Shown: positions 1 to 8,998 of the stretch, in pieces
How positions within the stretch are numbered: the stretch's first letter is position 1
Layout: each line of letters begins with the position of its first letter
Assembly (NCBI GenBank): GCA_964388665.1
Contig: CAYMBJ010000011.1
Span: 1 to 64,000, forward strand
Direction: 5' to 3'
Source of the DNA: CALCCV01 sp964388665
GTDB lineage: Bacteria > Bdellovibrionota > Bdellovibrionia > Bdellovibrionales > Bdellovibrionaceae
DNA length: 64,000 nt
The notes under the pieces: generated by a model
Seen by the model: only the letters and a program-made list of their open reading frames with translations
The model's database searches: none
Told to the model about the DNA's origin: nothing
Position numbers and translations under genes: made by a program

Positions 1-199
1 ATTCCACGAAAGGGCTCCCTCTTTCAAGTTTCAACTAACTTTGAGACATCTCCTACTAGCCTCAACTGCGCTAAATTTTCACTATTCTTGTTTGTTTTGC
101 GACATTGGCGCCGAGAACGCAGCAGATTTTCCTCTTTCAGGCGCGCGATAATTGCGCATTTCTAGAGATGTGATTCAACACTAATATTTTGGACGTCAA

Positions 200-2404
200 A
201 TGCACTTTAAATTTTTTGGACGGATTGTCCGTCATCTCTTTTTTGCTGAAAGCAATAAAATGATTCGCGTCAGTCGAACTCGCTATCTCGAGGTCGAAGA
301 CGCCCCACCATTGCCGCAGTTTCTCGTCGAACCTGCCCAGGCACCATTGCAACTGGACTCAAACTGGAGGCTGCTTTTTAGCCTGTTTCGGCCTTTTCGC
401 CAACAGGTCGCGGCTGCCTATTTGATTTTGTTTGTTTCTGGATTTTCAGGTCTTCTCATCCCTTGGGTTTTGCAATCATTTATAGAAAGTCTGTTTCGTG
501 AAAGCCATGGCTACCAGGCAGCGGGACAGGCGTTGCTCTTGGCTTCGTTGACTCTATTTGTTGGATTGGGGGCGCAGCACTTCTACTATCGTGGTTTGAT
601 GATTTATCAACAGATGGTGGCGCGCTTGAGCCATTTTCTGCTCAACAAAACACTGGCTGTGCGCGCTTCGGTACGACAAAAAACCAAGACGGGTGACATG
701 ATCAATTTCTATTCTACGGATATAGACGCTGCCTCTGATATGGCGATGTTGGGTGGCGATCTGCTCTGGATTTTTGTTCTGTTTATTTGTTTTATAGGGA
801 TTCTTTTTTACAAACTAGCATCATGGGCATTGGTGCCCATCGGTATTCTTGCACTCGTGATTCCAGCCAGCAATTCTCTTTCCCGAAGGTTGGTAAGAAG
901 TCGCGAGCAGATGCAGCTTGAGCGCGATCAGCGTTTGACCATGGTGACACAGGTTTTCTCGTACATTCGTATCGTTAAAGCCTTTGTTTGGGAACGCGGA
1001 CTCAGTCAGCAGATTGAAAAGATTCGTGAACGCGAATTGGCGGCAAGGGCTCATGCAGTTGACAATGAAGTCTGGAGTGTCTTGATTTATCAACTCCTCG
1101 TTGCAGCGGCGTTTTTGGCACATTTAGCGGTCATGGCGCACACCCATCAGCAGGTCAATCTGGCCGTCCTATTTGGTACACTGGCACTTTATGGTTTGAT
1201 TGAGGAGCCGCTTGGCAAATTGAGCTTTTTAGTTTCTGAGCTCTCCAGTTCTTGGGTCTCATTGAACAGAATTCGCGGTTTCCTGTTAAAGCCGGAAAAG
1301 GAAGTTGCAGCGCTCACCATGGATTCCAATGAGATTCCATCAACCACAGCTATCAAGTTTGAAAAGGCCACATTGAGCTATCCTGACCAGGATAAGCCCG
1401 TGCTTCATGATTTTGATTTGAGTTTAGAGGAAGGCAAGAGTTTGGCGATCGTTGGCGCCGTGGGCTCTGGAAAATCAACTGTGCTTTTGAGTCTACTTAA
1501 CGAAATCGAATGTTCAAGCGGAGCGGTGCAGGTGAGTCCAACTCTCAGCCTTGGTTATGTACCTCAGGAGAGCTTTCTCTTGAGTGGCTCGTTTTTAGAG
1601 AATTTGATTCCAGATCAGAAACTATTCTGCCAGCGACAGGCCATTGAAAAATTGCCAGAGCGCAAGGAGTTCATTTTATCTGAGCAGTCAAAGCTATTGG
1701 ATAAGGCTATATCTGTCTGCCAACTCCAACGTGATTTGGATCTGTGGCCAGATGGATTTGCGACCGAAATTGGCGAAAAGGGTGTCAATCTTTCAGGTGG
1801 TCAAAAGACGCGAGTGACCTTGGCACGAGTGATGCTGTTGAATCCGGATTTGATTTTGCTGGATGACCCTTTGGCCGCGGTGGATATAAACACCGAAAGA
1901 CATCTTGTGGACAAATTGATATTTGGCGAATGGAAAAACAAATCGCGAGTGCTCGTTACGCATCGCTTAGAGCATTTAAAACGCTTCGATAAAATATTGT
2001 TTTTAAAAAAAAACAGCGGCGCCAGAGAAAATAGTGACTATGAATGTGGAAGCTTTGCTGAACTATTTGCAAAATCTACTGAGTTTCGCAAATTCTTAGG
2101 CGAGTCACAGGCAAGTTCTGAGGTCGCACTTGAACAGGGGCAATTGCAACATAAGATTTCTAGTGGCGGAACCTTGAAATTGCTTGAGGAGGAAGAGCGA
2201 GTCAAAGGTGCCGTTGGCAAAAGAAACTACTACGAGTACTTTGCCGCACTGACGAGTCAAAATGCCTCCAAACTCACACGCACTGGGCGCGGTCTGCTCC
2301 TGTTGGCAGGCTCGCTCTCTGTCGTCGTTTTGCCATTGTTCCAAAAAATTTGGGTAACAAAACAAACTGAAGAGTTGGCCGGGATATCGACAAATACCTG
2401 TTGA
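200..2404 (+). CDS. ABCC/MRP-type ABC exporter, N-terminal part (TMD1-NBD1)
   Basis: N-terminal two thirds of a full-size ABCC-family exporter. Several hydrophobic segments lie between about residues 60 and 340. The first nucleotide-binding domain follows, with Walker A GAVGSGKST near 419-427, signature LSGGQ near 530, Walker B LILLDDP near 551 and the H-loop THR near 586. Residues 24-37 (RTRYLEVEDAPPLP) match the conserved ABCC linker, which supports the upstream start at 200 rather than the ATG at 260. The frame ends inside the first helix of TMD2, and the rest of the protein continues at once in the next frame. A missing G in the GGG run at 2381-2383 would explain this. The intact protein would be about 1250 residues. 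The substrate is not readable from the sequence. Confidence 0.85.
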   Translation: MHFKFFGRIVRHLFFAESNKMIRVSRTRYLEVEDAPPLPQFLVEPAQAPLQLDSNWRLLFSLFRPFRQQVAAAYLILFVSGFSGLLIPWVLQSFIESLFRESHGYQAAGQALLLASLTLFVGLGAQHFYYRGLMIYQQMVARLSHFLLNKTLAVRASVRQKTKTGDMINFYSTDIDAASDMAMLGGDLLWIFVLFICFIGILFYKLASWALVPIGILALVIPASNSLSRRLVRSREQMQLERDQRLTMVTQVFSYIRIVKAFVWERGLSQQIEKIRERELAARAHAVDNEVWSVLIYQLLVAAAFLAHLAVMAHTHQQVNLAVLFGTLALYGLIEEPLGKLSFLVSELSSSWVSLNRIRGFLLKPEKEVAALTMDSNEIPSTTAIKFEKATLSYPDQDKPVLHDFDLSLEEGKSLAIVGAVGSGKSTVLLSLLNEIECSSGAVQVSPTLSLGYVPQESFLLSGSFLENLIPDQKLFCQRQAIEKLPERKEFILSEQSKLLDKAISVCQLQRDLDLWPDGFATEIGEKGVNLSGGQKTRVTLARVMLLNPDLILLDDPLAAVDINTERHLVDKLIFGEWKNKSRVLVTHRLEHLKRFDKILFLKKNSGARENSDYECGSFAELFAKSTEFRKFLGESQASSEVALEQGQLQHKISSGGTLKLLEEEERVKGAVGKRNYYEYFAALTSQNASKLTRTGRGLLLLAGSLSVVVLPLFQKIWVTKQTEELAGISTNTC

Positions 2405-3978
2405 TTTTTGGTTTTTGGTCAATGGTCATAGTCTGTGTCACCGCTGTGAATTTAAAGTATTGGTTTGCGCGAGGACTTGATGTGAGCCGTGGCCTGCACA
2501 CAAGGCTCTTGCGGGCGCTGTTGCGAGCACCAGTCAGCTTTTTTGATGGGACTCCGGTTGGCCGCATTTTGCAGCGCTTTTCTAGAGATTTAGAGGTGGT
2601 GGACGTGCAGCTCCAGTGGAATATCGACAGCTTCATTCATTGTCTGTTGTACATTTCAACAACTTTGGTGCTGATCACTGTGACCTCGCCATGGATGCTG
2701 TTGGCGATTTTTCCAATAGTGTTTTTGTACTACGAGTTTCAAAAGCAATATCGAAACCCTGCTCGCGAAATCAAACGCATGGATTCGATTGCGCGCTCTC
2801 CTCGATATGCGTTTTACAAAGAGACCGTTGTCGGTCTATTGCACTTGCGAAATTGTGGTCTCAGTTCGTGGGTCTATCAGGAGTCTTGGCGAAGACTGCT
2901 GCATTCGCAGCGAATGTTTCGGGCGCACATATTGATCAATCGGTGGTTTTCTACCCGTATGCCTATGCTGGGTGCGACCCTGACCTTCACTAGTGCCGGT
3001 GCATTTTATCTGTTGGCACAATTGGGTTGGGTACAGAAAGAATTGGCGGCGGTGGTGATTTTTTATGTGGCCTCGCTGGGCGGTTATTTGAATTGGGGAA
3101 TTCGAGCTTTTTCAGAGATCGAAAGCAAAATGACCTCGGTGGAGCGGTTGAACTACTATTCAAGACTTGCCCCAGAGGAGGGTCTTTTTTTAAATGATTT
3201 CGATGCTGAGTTAGAAAAAAAAGACCAGGCTACTATTGAAAGGAAAACGGCGATCTGTGCAGCGCCCGAACAAGCTCTTTTTGCTCCACCAAGTCGAGCG
3301 CCGGTGGTTGAATTCAGAGGGGTTTGCGCCCGCTATGGCGCTGAGATGCCGGATGTTATACGAAACCTCAGTTTTGCAATAGAGCGAGGTCAGAAGGTCG
3401 CCTTTATTGGGCGCACCGGCGCAGGGAAATCTTCAGTGATTCAATGTTTGTTTCGCTTTTTGGACTTCTATCGCGGTGAAATTCTTTTTGAAGGTTTGCC
3501 ACTGCAAGCTCTGCCTCTGGACTCGCTTCGTTCGAAAATTGCGCTGGTGCCGCAAGATCCGGTGCTGTTTATTGGAACTTTGCGCGAAAACCTTGATCGA
3601 TTTTCAGTCTATTCAGATGACGAGATTTTAGAGGTTTTAGAAAAAGTGAATATGGATTATGTTTTTGAGCACAATCCCAATGTCACAAAGAGCGAGGTTC
3701 TTAATATCCAAGTCGGCGAGAATGGAGCCAATTTTAGTCAGGGAGAACGACAGCTCTTTTGCCTGGCCAGAGCTCTACTAAAGAAATGTCCACTGATCGT
3801 GTTGGATGAGGCCACGGCAAGTATTGACACCAATACGGACGATCTTATTCAAAAGGTGATTCGTGAAGAGTTGCGGGAGGTCGGTGTGATCACGATTGCC
3901 CATCGGCTTTCTACGGTGAGCGACTATGACAAAATTTATGAATTGGCACAAGGAGAAGTCGTGGCTGAGTATGTTTGA
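2401..3978 (+). CDS. ABCC/MRP-type ABC exporter, C-terminal part (TMD2-NBD2)
   Basis: Second half of the ABCC exporter: TMD2 (with the family motif SFFDGTPVGRIL near residue 45), then NBD2 with Walker A GRTGAGKSS near 337-345, a degenerate signature FSQGERQ near 444, Walker B LIVLDEA near 465 and H-loop AHR. The only start near the frame's beginning is a TTG at 2401 inside the overlap, with no ribosome-binding site. In this frame the codons upstream (2383-2400) read DIDKYL and continue the helix, as expected for a frameshifted single gene rather than a separate one. A programmed shift or a genuine two-subunit arrangement is possible but less likely, because the break falls inside a transmembrane domain. 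Confidence 0.8.
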   Translation: MIFGFWSMVIVCVTAVNLKYWFARGLDVSRGLHTRLLRALLRAPVSFFDGTPVGRILQRFSRDLEVVDVQLQWNIDSFIHCLLYISTTLVLITVTSPWMLLAIFPIVFLYYEFQKQYRNPAREIKRMDSIARSPRYAFYKETVVGLLHLRNCGLSSWVYQESWRRLLHSQRMFRAHILINRWFSTRMPMLGATLTFTSAGAFYLLAQLGWVQKELAAVVIFYVASLGGYLNWGIRAFSEIESKMTSVERLNYYSRLAPEEGLFLNDFDAELEKKDQATIERKTAICAAPEQALFAPPSRAPVVEFRGVCARYGAEMPDVIRNLSFAIERGQKVAFIGRTGAGKSSVIQCLFRFLDFYRGEILFEGLPLQALPLDSLRSKIALVPQDPVLFIGTLRENLDRFSVYSDDEILEVLEKVNMDYVFEHNPNVTKSEVLNIQVGENGANFSQGERQLFCLARALLKKCPLIVLDEATASIDTNTDDLIQKVIREELREVGVITIAHRLSTVSDYDKIYELAQGEVVAEYV

Positions 3979-4219
3979 GGAGCCTGTACCTGAGATTTTC
4001 AGGAGCCTGTTAATTCAAGAATGATTTTTCAAGCTGTACAGCTTCGTACTCAAGTTTTTGAGAAATATCAAGGCGGTCCACTGCGATGTTCTGTTTGTCG
4101 CAGTCCGCTGGATCGCCTTGCCCTTCTGCACATTGATAGAAGAATGCTCTCAAGCGATCGTCGGGAATGTCTGCGGCCGAATTGGGGTCAGCTAGAGCTT
4201 TGCCTAATTGTTTTTTGAT

Positions 4220-5137
4220 TTAGACTAACTCGCGCAAGAAATCATGATACGTTTTTGATTTCTCATTGATGTATCTCAAGAAAGCTTTGAAATCCTCAAT
4301 GTCTTCGGGGCCAATGGCACACACACCTTGCGCCATAAGGCCGAGTGCTCTATCCGAATAATAAGCGCAGAGCCAATCGGGGTAGCTGTTGAGGAGCACG
4401 TAGCGAGAGAAGAGTGGTGCGGAAGATTTGCGAAACCAGTCAAAAAAATATCCACGTTTATGAGTTTTGTGAAACTCAGATGTGGCCAAGGCTCTTACAA
4501 AAAGGGAATCAATGGTTGCAATTTCTATATCGAGGGCCTCCGAGGTCCATCTGCTATCTGGAAAGTCGAAAAGAAACAAACCGACTCCTATCATGGCTGC
4601 ACGAGAATCCATAGAGCGTCCCAGCAGCCAATCCAACCAAATTCTATCTTTGTGTATTCCAAGTTCGGCGTTGGCAGCGGCCGCAATCCGCAGTGGCCAA
4701 ATCCGAATCTCGGGATCAGTGTTGAAGACAGAATTGTTAAACAATGAACCGAGTGCAGCGACCATAGCGCCGCGGTAATCATGCTTTCTAAAAAGGCTCT
4801 GTATAGTCTCAAGAGTCCACCTTTTTTGCTCAGAGAGATCTGTGGCCTTGCTTTGAATTTGCCATGCAAACTGAGCCTTTTGGCAGTCATCGGTGGCTGC
4901 ATTGAATAAAACCACAAGTCTTTCCTTTTCAGAGTCGAAGTCAACTCGCCGGAGACTCAAGGGCGGGCAGGTGTTCGGACCTCCTATGTCTCGTGTTAGG
5001 CTATTGAAAAAAGAAGCGGATTCACTAGCAACTGCCGAGTTGATAGATAGAGAGAACGAAAGGACCACAGCCAGAGTCTCTGGCCACCTAGAAAAGCAGG
5101 CGATTGGATTTCTGGCTGTTATTAGGTATTTTAACAT
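4220..5137 (-). CDS. secreted helical protein, possibly TPR/BamD-like
   Basis: Predicted exported protein of 305 residues with an N-terminal signal sequence (hydrophobic run about residues 20-38, cleavage near AVASES). The mature part looks all-helical. The stretch GVGLFLFDFPDSRWTSEAL resembles the F..FP.S...EA pattern of BamD-type tetratricopeptide lipoproteins, but no lipobox is seen, so the family link is weak. Its ATG follows the TAA stop of the TolC-like gene without a gap (TAAATG), so the two are co-transcribed and probably translationally coupled. A periplasmic role together with that outer-membrane protein is inferred from this coupling only. Confidence 0.6.
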   Translation of the reverse strand: MLKYLITARNPIACFSRWPETLAVVLSFSLSINSAVASESASFFNSLTRDIGGPNTCPPLSLRRVDFDSEKERLVVLFNAATDDCQKAQFAWQIQSKATDLSEQKRWTLETIQSLFRKHDYRGAMVAALGSLFNNSVFNTDPEIRIWPLRIAAAANAELGIHKDRIWLDWLLGRSMDSRAAMIGVGLFLFDFPDSRWTSEALDIEIATIDSLFVRALATSEFHKTHKRGYFFDWFRKSSAPLFSRYVLLNSYPDWLCAYYSDRALGLMAQGVCAIGPEDIEDFKAFLRYINEKSKTYHDFLRELV

Positions 5138-6568
5138 TTAGTTGCTCAAAGTCTCGATCAGAGTTCCCATAAGGCTCAATATTTCGATCCTCTTTTTTAG
5201 TATGACATCAACGTCATTGCTAATTTCGCGAACTGCGATTGAAAGTCGCGGATAAAGCGAGCTAAGTTGGTAGGCTTCATTGTCCGTAAGTTTGTCATAG
5301 GGAATGCGATTGAGCTCAGTCATTAAGCTGCGGAAGTTTTTAATATTTAGGCGGTGTTGAGCATCAAAAAATTCAAGTTCAGCATATTTGTCTCTAAACC
5401 TTGTCCGAATTTGATTGTCGACATCGATGGTTTGCAGTTCGCTGGCGTCGATCAGCATACTCTGAGACGCAAGATAAAGTGGAAGGCCCCCTGAAAGGGC
5501 AAAGGACACATTGACTGTCGAGGAGACACCTTCATTGCTAACTGGCCTGCCGAAACCTGCCTGCCTGAAGCCACCAGAGTATTTGGTGAAGTTGACGCCA
5601 ATCCGAGGTCCAGCTTGGGCTAAGGTGAGAAACCAGTTGTTGACTGCCAACTCCTCTTTGATTCCTGGCTCTATTCTGGCAACGCTTTTTTGTGACCTGG
5701 CAAAAGCTTCCTCTGCGGTGTCTGGAATATTGAACATACTGTTTAGCTGAGCGACGTGGAGTTCCTCAAGGTACTCGATGAGTTTGTCGGGATCATTGTC
5801 ATAGTCTCCAGAACTGTCGTTGACATTGCCTTTTGGCTTAGCGGAACTCTTAGAAATCTCCGCAATTTCAGAGCTGAATTCTGGATCATACTCTTGGAGT
5901 TGGTGCAAAGATTTATGACCAATAAGACTTGAGTTGATGGCCGGCGCTCGAAAAGCACCAAATACCGCATTGCTTAGTGATGCTTTGGCCGTACTTCCTA
6001 AGTTTGTGGCCTTTTCGATGAGTTTTTCGACCACATCCCCTGATTGAGTGAATGAGGACCACAAACCAATTTGTGAGACAAAAGTGAGATAGGCCTGTGC
6101 GGCATCTGCGGCCAGGCTCATTCGCTTCGCTTCAAGTTGGGCCTTGGCAATGTCCACTTGGAGTGAAGAGTCTCGAAACGAGAAGAATGTCGCCAATGAA
6201 AAGTTTAGAGAGAAATCCAGAGATTGTGAACTTCGGTTGGAACGTGATTTGTTTTCAAATTTGCGGTGTTCAACATTTTGTTTTGAAGTGTCATTGTTCA
6301 TAGATTCAGACTGGGAGCCAGTCAGGCCTGCTGAATCAAGTACGGTGGCAATGCTAACGAGCTGTCGGGCCTGAATGATTTTCCGGTCAGCTTCAACAGA
6401 GACATATTCGGTCGCCTTAATCATTATATTGTACAATTCACGTTTTGCGATCGCGATGTTTTCTAAACCACTCGCTTTGCTGTTCGATGGTGTTGCTTGT
6501 GCAGATCGCCCAAGCGTGGAAACTGAGGCAATTGCAATCAAAGTGCTAAGGACAAAGCGAATTGGCAT
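5138..6568 (-). CDS. TolC-like outer membrane protein
   Basis: A protein of 476 residues, the usual TolC length, with a signal peptide ending near ARSAQA (about residue 25). It has two long helical regions rich in Ala, Gln and Lys. The stretch near residues 136-162 (VDIAKAQLEAKRMSL, then AAQAYLTF) resembles the periplasmic helices of outer membrane efflux proteins. Beta-strand-like segments lie near residues 115-132 and 330-365. AAGGAGCC eight bases upstream of the ATG supports the start. The gene directly downstream is a secreted helical protein; no membrane-fusion or inner-membrane pump gene is adjacent, so the partner is unknown. The TolC assignment rests on pattern and length, with no single diagnostic motif. 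Confidence 0.6.
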   Translation of the reverse strand: MPIRFVLSTLIAIASVSTLGRSAQATPSNSKASGLENIAIAKRELYNIMIKATEYVSVEADRKIIQARQLVSIATVLDSAGLTGSQSESMNNDTSKQNVEHRKFENKSRSNRSSQSLDFSLNFSLATFFSFRDSSLQVDIAKAQLEAKRMSLAADAAQAYLTFVSQIGLWSSFTQSGDVVEKLIEKATNLGSTAKASLSNAVFGAFRAPAINSSLIGHKSLHQLQEYDPEFSSEIAEISKSSAKPKGNVNDSSGDYDNDPDKLIEYLEELHVAQLNSMFNIPDTAEEAFARSQKSVARIEPGIKEELAVNNWFLTLAQAGPRIGVNFTKYSGGFRQAGFGRPVSNEGVSSTVNVSFALSGGLPLYLASQSMLIDASELQTIDVDNQIRTRFRDKYAELEFFDAQHRLNIKNFRSLMTELNRIPYDKLTDNEAYQLSSLYPRLSIAVREISNDVDVILKKRIEILSLMGTLIETLSN

Positions 6569-6579
6569 ACGGGCTCCTT

Positions 6580-7074
6580 AAGTGGCTCGAAACTGCAGCT
6601 CCAGGGCATCGCGGTCTGGACGGGGATGAGTCAGCGTTTTTTACGTACTGCATGTTTGATATTTCTGATTTTGGAACATGCAATCTTTGTTCCCATTTCC
6701 TGAATTTTGCGATTGGCCCCAAATTTGTCCCTTACATCAATAGAGAGGGCGTATAAGTCATCGGCTCTGTTGATGTTGATTTGCTGTTGGTGCTGCTGTG
6801 GGCGATACCGAAGTAGACGCAAAAGCAGATGCCGAAGCCGAAGCAAATTTGTTCGCTCTGCTTGACACTCTGGCACAAATTGCGTCCCTTTGGCAAAAGT
6901 CTGGTCAATGCGGTTTGCCGCGGCACCGCGCCGTGTAGGGGGCTAGTGATATTTTTGTTGATCTATTTTTTCGAAAGTGCGGCAATTGAATTCCTGGCGC
7001 CGGATTGTATTTAATTTGATTTGAGTGGCCAGATTGCAATGATGTGCGATTATTTCGAAACAAAAGGGGGATTT
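6580..7074. other. intergenic region without a recognisable gene
   Basis: About 495 bases between two divergent genes. Two short overlapping minus-strand frames cover 6631-6926; one ends in a basic helical tail, but neither has a convincing ribosome-binding site or family resemblance. They could be the degraded end of a former gene. The right side must contain the promoter of the PLA2-like gene. I see no tRNA, repeat or terminator here. Confidence 0.4.
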
Positions 7075-7764
7075 ATGAAAAACATTATGATAGCTATGTT
7101 CACCATTTTCGCAGTGGCCAATGCTGACGCGTGTGAAAAATTATTTTTTGCCGATATGACAGTGTCTATCTGCAAGAATTTCGACAACACCACTGACTAT
7201 GTCTTCAATTATTCAGAGAGCACGCAGATGAATGTGAAGCTGAGCCCAACCTCGCGACTTCTGGGGATGGCCTTGAGTGGCGGCACCGGGCTGTTTCATG
7301 ATGCTTTGAAACAAATCACTATAGATAATTTGAATGAGTATCGGGGAGAGTTGCAAGTGCGCGAGCCAGAATTGCAGCGACTGATGCAAATGATGGTTGA
7401 AATGTTGCCGGCAGATGAGGAGATTCCATCTGTAGCAATTCGCGCTGCAGTTTCGCTAAAGCGTTCGCCTACGGCAATTTTTAATATGATCTGTGATCGC
7501 ATTGGCAGTGAGTGTTTGAGTTCGTTTACGGCTGACGGCGAAGAGATTAGCCGAAATGTTATGGTCGGCACAGTCGATAATTCGTGTATGGGCCGTTGTG
7601 GAGCTCGCTGTTCACAGCCCTTGCAGTCTTCTACTCGACAGTACACGCAAGAGTGTTTGAATCACGATCTCTGCACCGCCGTTGTCGGAAGTATCTTTGG
7701 TCAATGTCTCGATGAATGGTATGCAGCATCGGATGGGTACCTACTTGCTCCCGAGTGCCCTTAA
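7075..7764 (+). CDS. secreted phospholipase A2-like protein
   Basis: Exported protein of 229 residues (signal peptide about 1-18, cleavage near ANADA). The C-terminal 50 residues are Cys-rich: CMGRCGARC is followed by YTQECLNHDLC, in which C194-x2-H197-D198-x-C200 matches the CxxHDxC catalytic motif of PLA2-fold enzymes (His-Asp dyad inside a disulfide-linked helix). The N-terminal 160 residues resemble nothing I recognise. The ATG at 7075 is preceded by AAAGGGGGA and is preferred over an upstream in-frame start at 7021. The TAA stop lies on the left boundary of the insertion sequence (the terminal repeat starts at 7763), so the original C-terminus could have been slightly different. Lipase activity is inferred. 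Confidence 0.6.
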   Translation: MKNIMIAMFTIFAVANADACEKLFFADMTVSICKNFDNTTDYVFNYSESTQMNVKLSPTSRLLGMALSGGTGLFHDALKQITIDNLNEYRGELQVREPELQRLMQMMVEMLPADEEIPSVAIRAAVSLKRSPTAIFNMICDRIGSECLSSFTADGEEISRNVMVGTVDNSCMGRCGARCSQPLQSSTRQYTQECLNHDLCTAVVGSIFGQCLDEWYAASDGYLLAPECP

Positions 7765-8990
7765 ACTGGTCCCTTTGTGTGTGAGGCCGCCTGACGGGCG
7801 GCTGCATCCTTAGAAACGGTAAATCTCGATTTCTAAAATGGATTCTTGATTTGCTGAACAAGGTCTTGATGAACAAACGCTTCGACCTTGTTTCCCTTCA
7901 CACCAATGCCTCCTCTTCGTGTCTCCAAAGCTGCCCTCAATGTGGCAGCCAAGATTCAAGCCGCTGCGGCTCCTACCACCGCAGCTCTGACAACACCACC
8001 ATCCACAGACGACTCTGTCGCCGCTGCCGCAAAACCTACTCCGAAGCCACCGCCGATCCATGCTTTCGCCAAAAGACTCGACACCTCAATCGCGACATCT
8101 TTCATGACTATTGCTCCGCCTACTCTCAACGTCGCATGGCGCTTGCCTACCAACTGAACCGCAAAACTGTAGTGCGAAAGCTCTTATTTCTGGCTCAGAC
8201 CGCAAAGACTCGAATCCTCGCTCACAACAACACCCTTCCACCAGCCAAAGTCGTCGAATTCGATGATCTGGAAACCTTTGAACACACCAAGTGCAAGCCT
8301 CTGTCGATATTGCTGATGGTGGAAGAGAAAACCCGCCGCATTCTCGACATCGATGTCGCAAAAATGCCCGCCAAGGGGCTTCTTGCCGCCATTTCCAGAA
8401 AGAAGTACGGCCTTCGTCCTGATGAGCGGTCATCTGTAAGAAGAGAGCTTTTGCGCCGTGTGCAGCCTCTGCTTGAACCAAATGTCATTATAAAATCAGA
8501 TATGAACCCCTCTTACCCACAGGATGTAAAGGAGCAATTTCCTCAGGCCACTCATGTGGTTTTTAAAGGGCGCAAAGGTTGTGTGACTGGGCAAGGGGAA
8601 CTTAAAAAAATATCATTTGATCCTATCTTCACTATTAACCACACCTGTGCCATGTTCAGAGCAAACATCAATCGCCTGGTACGAAAAACCTGGTGCACCA
8701 CCAAGCGACCGGATCGTTTGCTGTGTCATTTGTGGTTGTATGTGGCCTATCACAATTTGTTTATACTTTCGAATCCGACTCGCTAATTCACATTGCTATC
8801 TATGCGCCTGGTTGGGGATGGCAGGCTGAGAGAACTCATTTGAGCCAATGGTCACAGCCAGGCGCGTACATCGCCTTAGCCACCCTTCCGTTCAGCATTT
8901 TATTTTTCCTTTCAGCCGCATTATCTCAGCATATTGAGAAAAATTGGCGCGTCAGGGGGAGAGTTCCATAACGGACAAGTGGACCAGTTT
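7763..8990 (+). mobile_element. IS1-like insertion sequence, 1228 bp
   Basis: A single transposase gene lies between imperfect 16-bp terminal inverted repeats, 14 of 16 bases matching. The left repeat at 7763-7778 starts AAACTGGTCCCTTTGT; the right repeat at 8975-8990, read on the minus strand, starts AAACTGGTCCACTTGT. No target-site duplication of 8-9 bp is visible in the flanks, so the copy may be old or recombined. It sits exactly between two convergent genes: its left end overlaps the stop codon of the PLA2-like gene and its right end is 8 bases from the stop of the TPR gene. Confidence 0.75.
7869..8786 (+). CDS. IS1-like transposase (zinc ribbon plus DDE domain)
   Basis: Transposase of 305 residues from ATG 7869 (a TTG 18 bases upstream is in frame). 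The N-terminus is an InsA-like zinc ribbon with C22-P-Q-C25 and C50-R-R-C53, followed by a helix-turn-helix-like stretch (YQLNRKTVVRKL). The catalytic part has Asp residues in VEFDDLETF and IKSDMNPSY. Near the C-terminus, NINRLVRKTWCTTK resembles the N..LR...RKT.CFS element of IS1 InsB. In classical IS1, InsA and InsB are joined by frameshifting; here both parts are in one open frame. The reading frame is intact, so the element may still be active. Confidence 0.75.
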   Translation: MNKRFDLVSLHTNASSSCLQSCPQCGSQDSSRCGSYHRSSDNTTIHRRLCRRCRKTYSEATADPCFRQKTRHLNRDIFHDYCSAYSQRRMALAYQLNRKTVVRKLLFLAQTAKTRILAHNNTLPPAKVVEFDDLETFEHTKCKPLSILLMVEEKTRRILDIDVAKMPAKGLLAAISRKKYGLRPDERSSVRRELLRRVQPLLEPNVIIKSDMNPSYPQDVKEQFPQATHVVFKGRKGCVTGQGELKKISFDPIFTINHTCAMFRANINRLVRKTWCTTKRPDRLLCHLWLYVAYHNLFILSNPTR

Positions 8991-8998
8991 TTGACTTC

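Noticed and set aside
56..72. CTAGCCTCAACT at the window start as the edge of another CTAG palindrome copy
   Set aside because: Upstream bases do not match the element's terminal repeat.
4021..4218. 65-residue plus-strand frame between the exporter and the secreted-protein gene
   Set aside because: No ribosome-binding site, atypical composition, no family resemblance; its CxxC pair alone does not support a gene.
6631..6926. Two short minus-strand frames upstream of the TolC-like gene
   Set aside because: Overlapping frames without start signals; possibly a decayed gene end but not enough to annotate.
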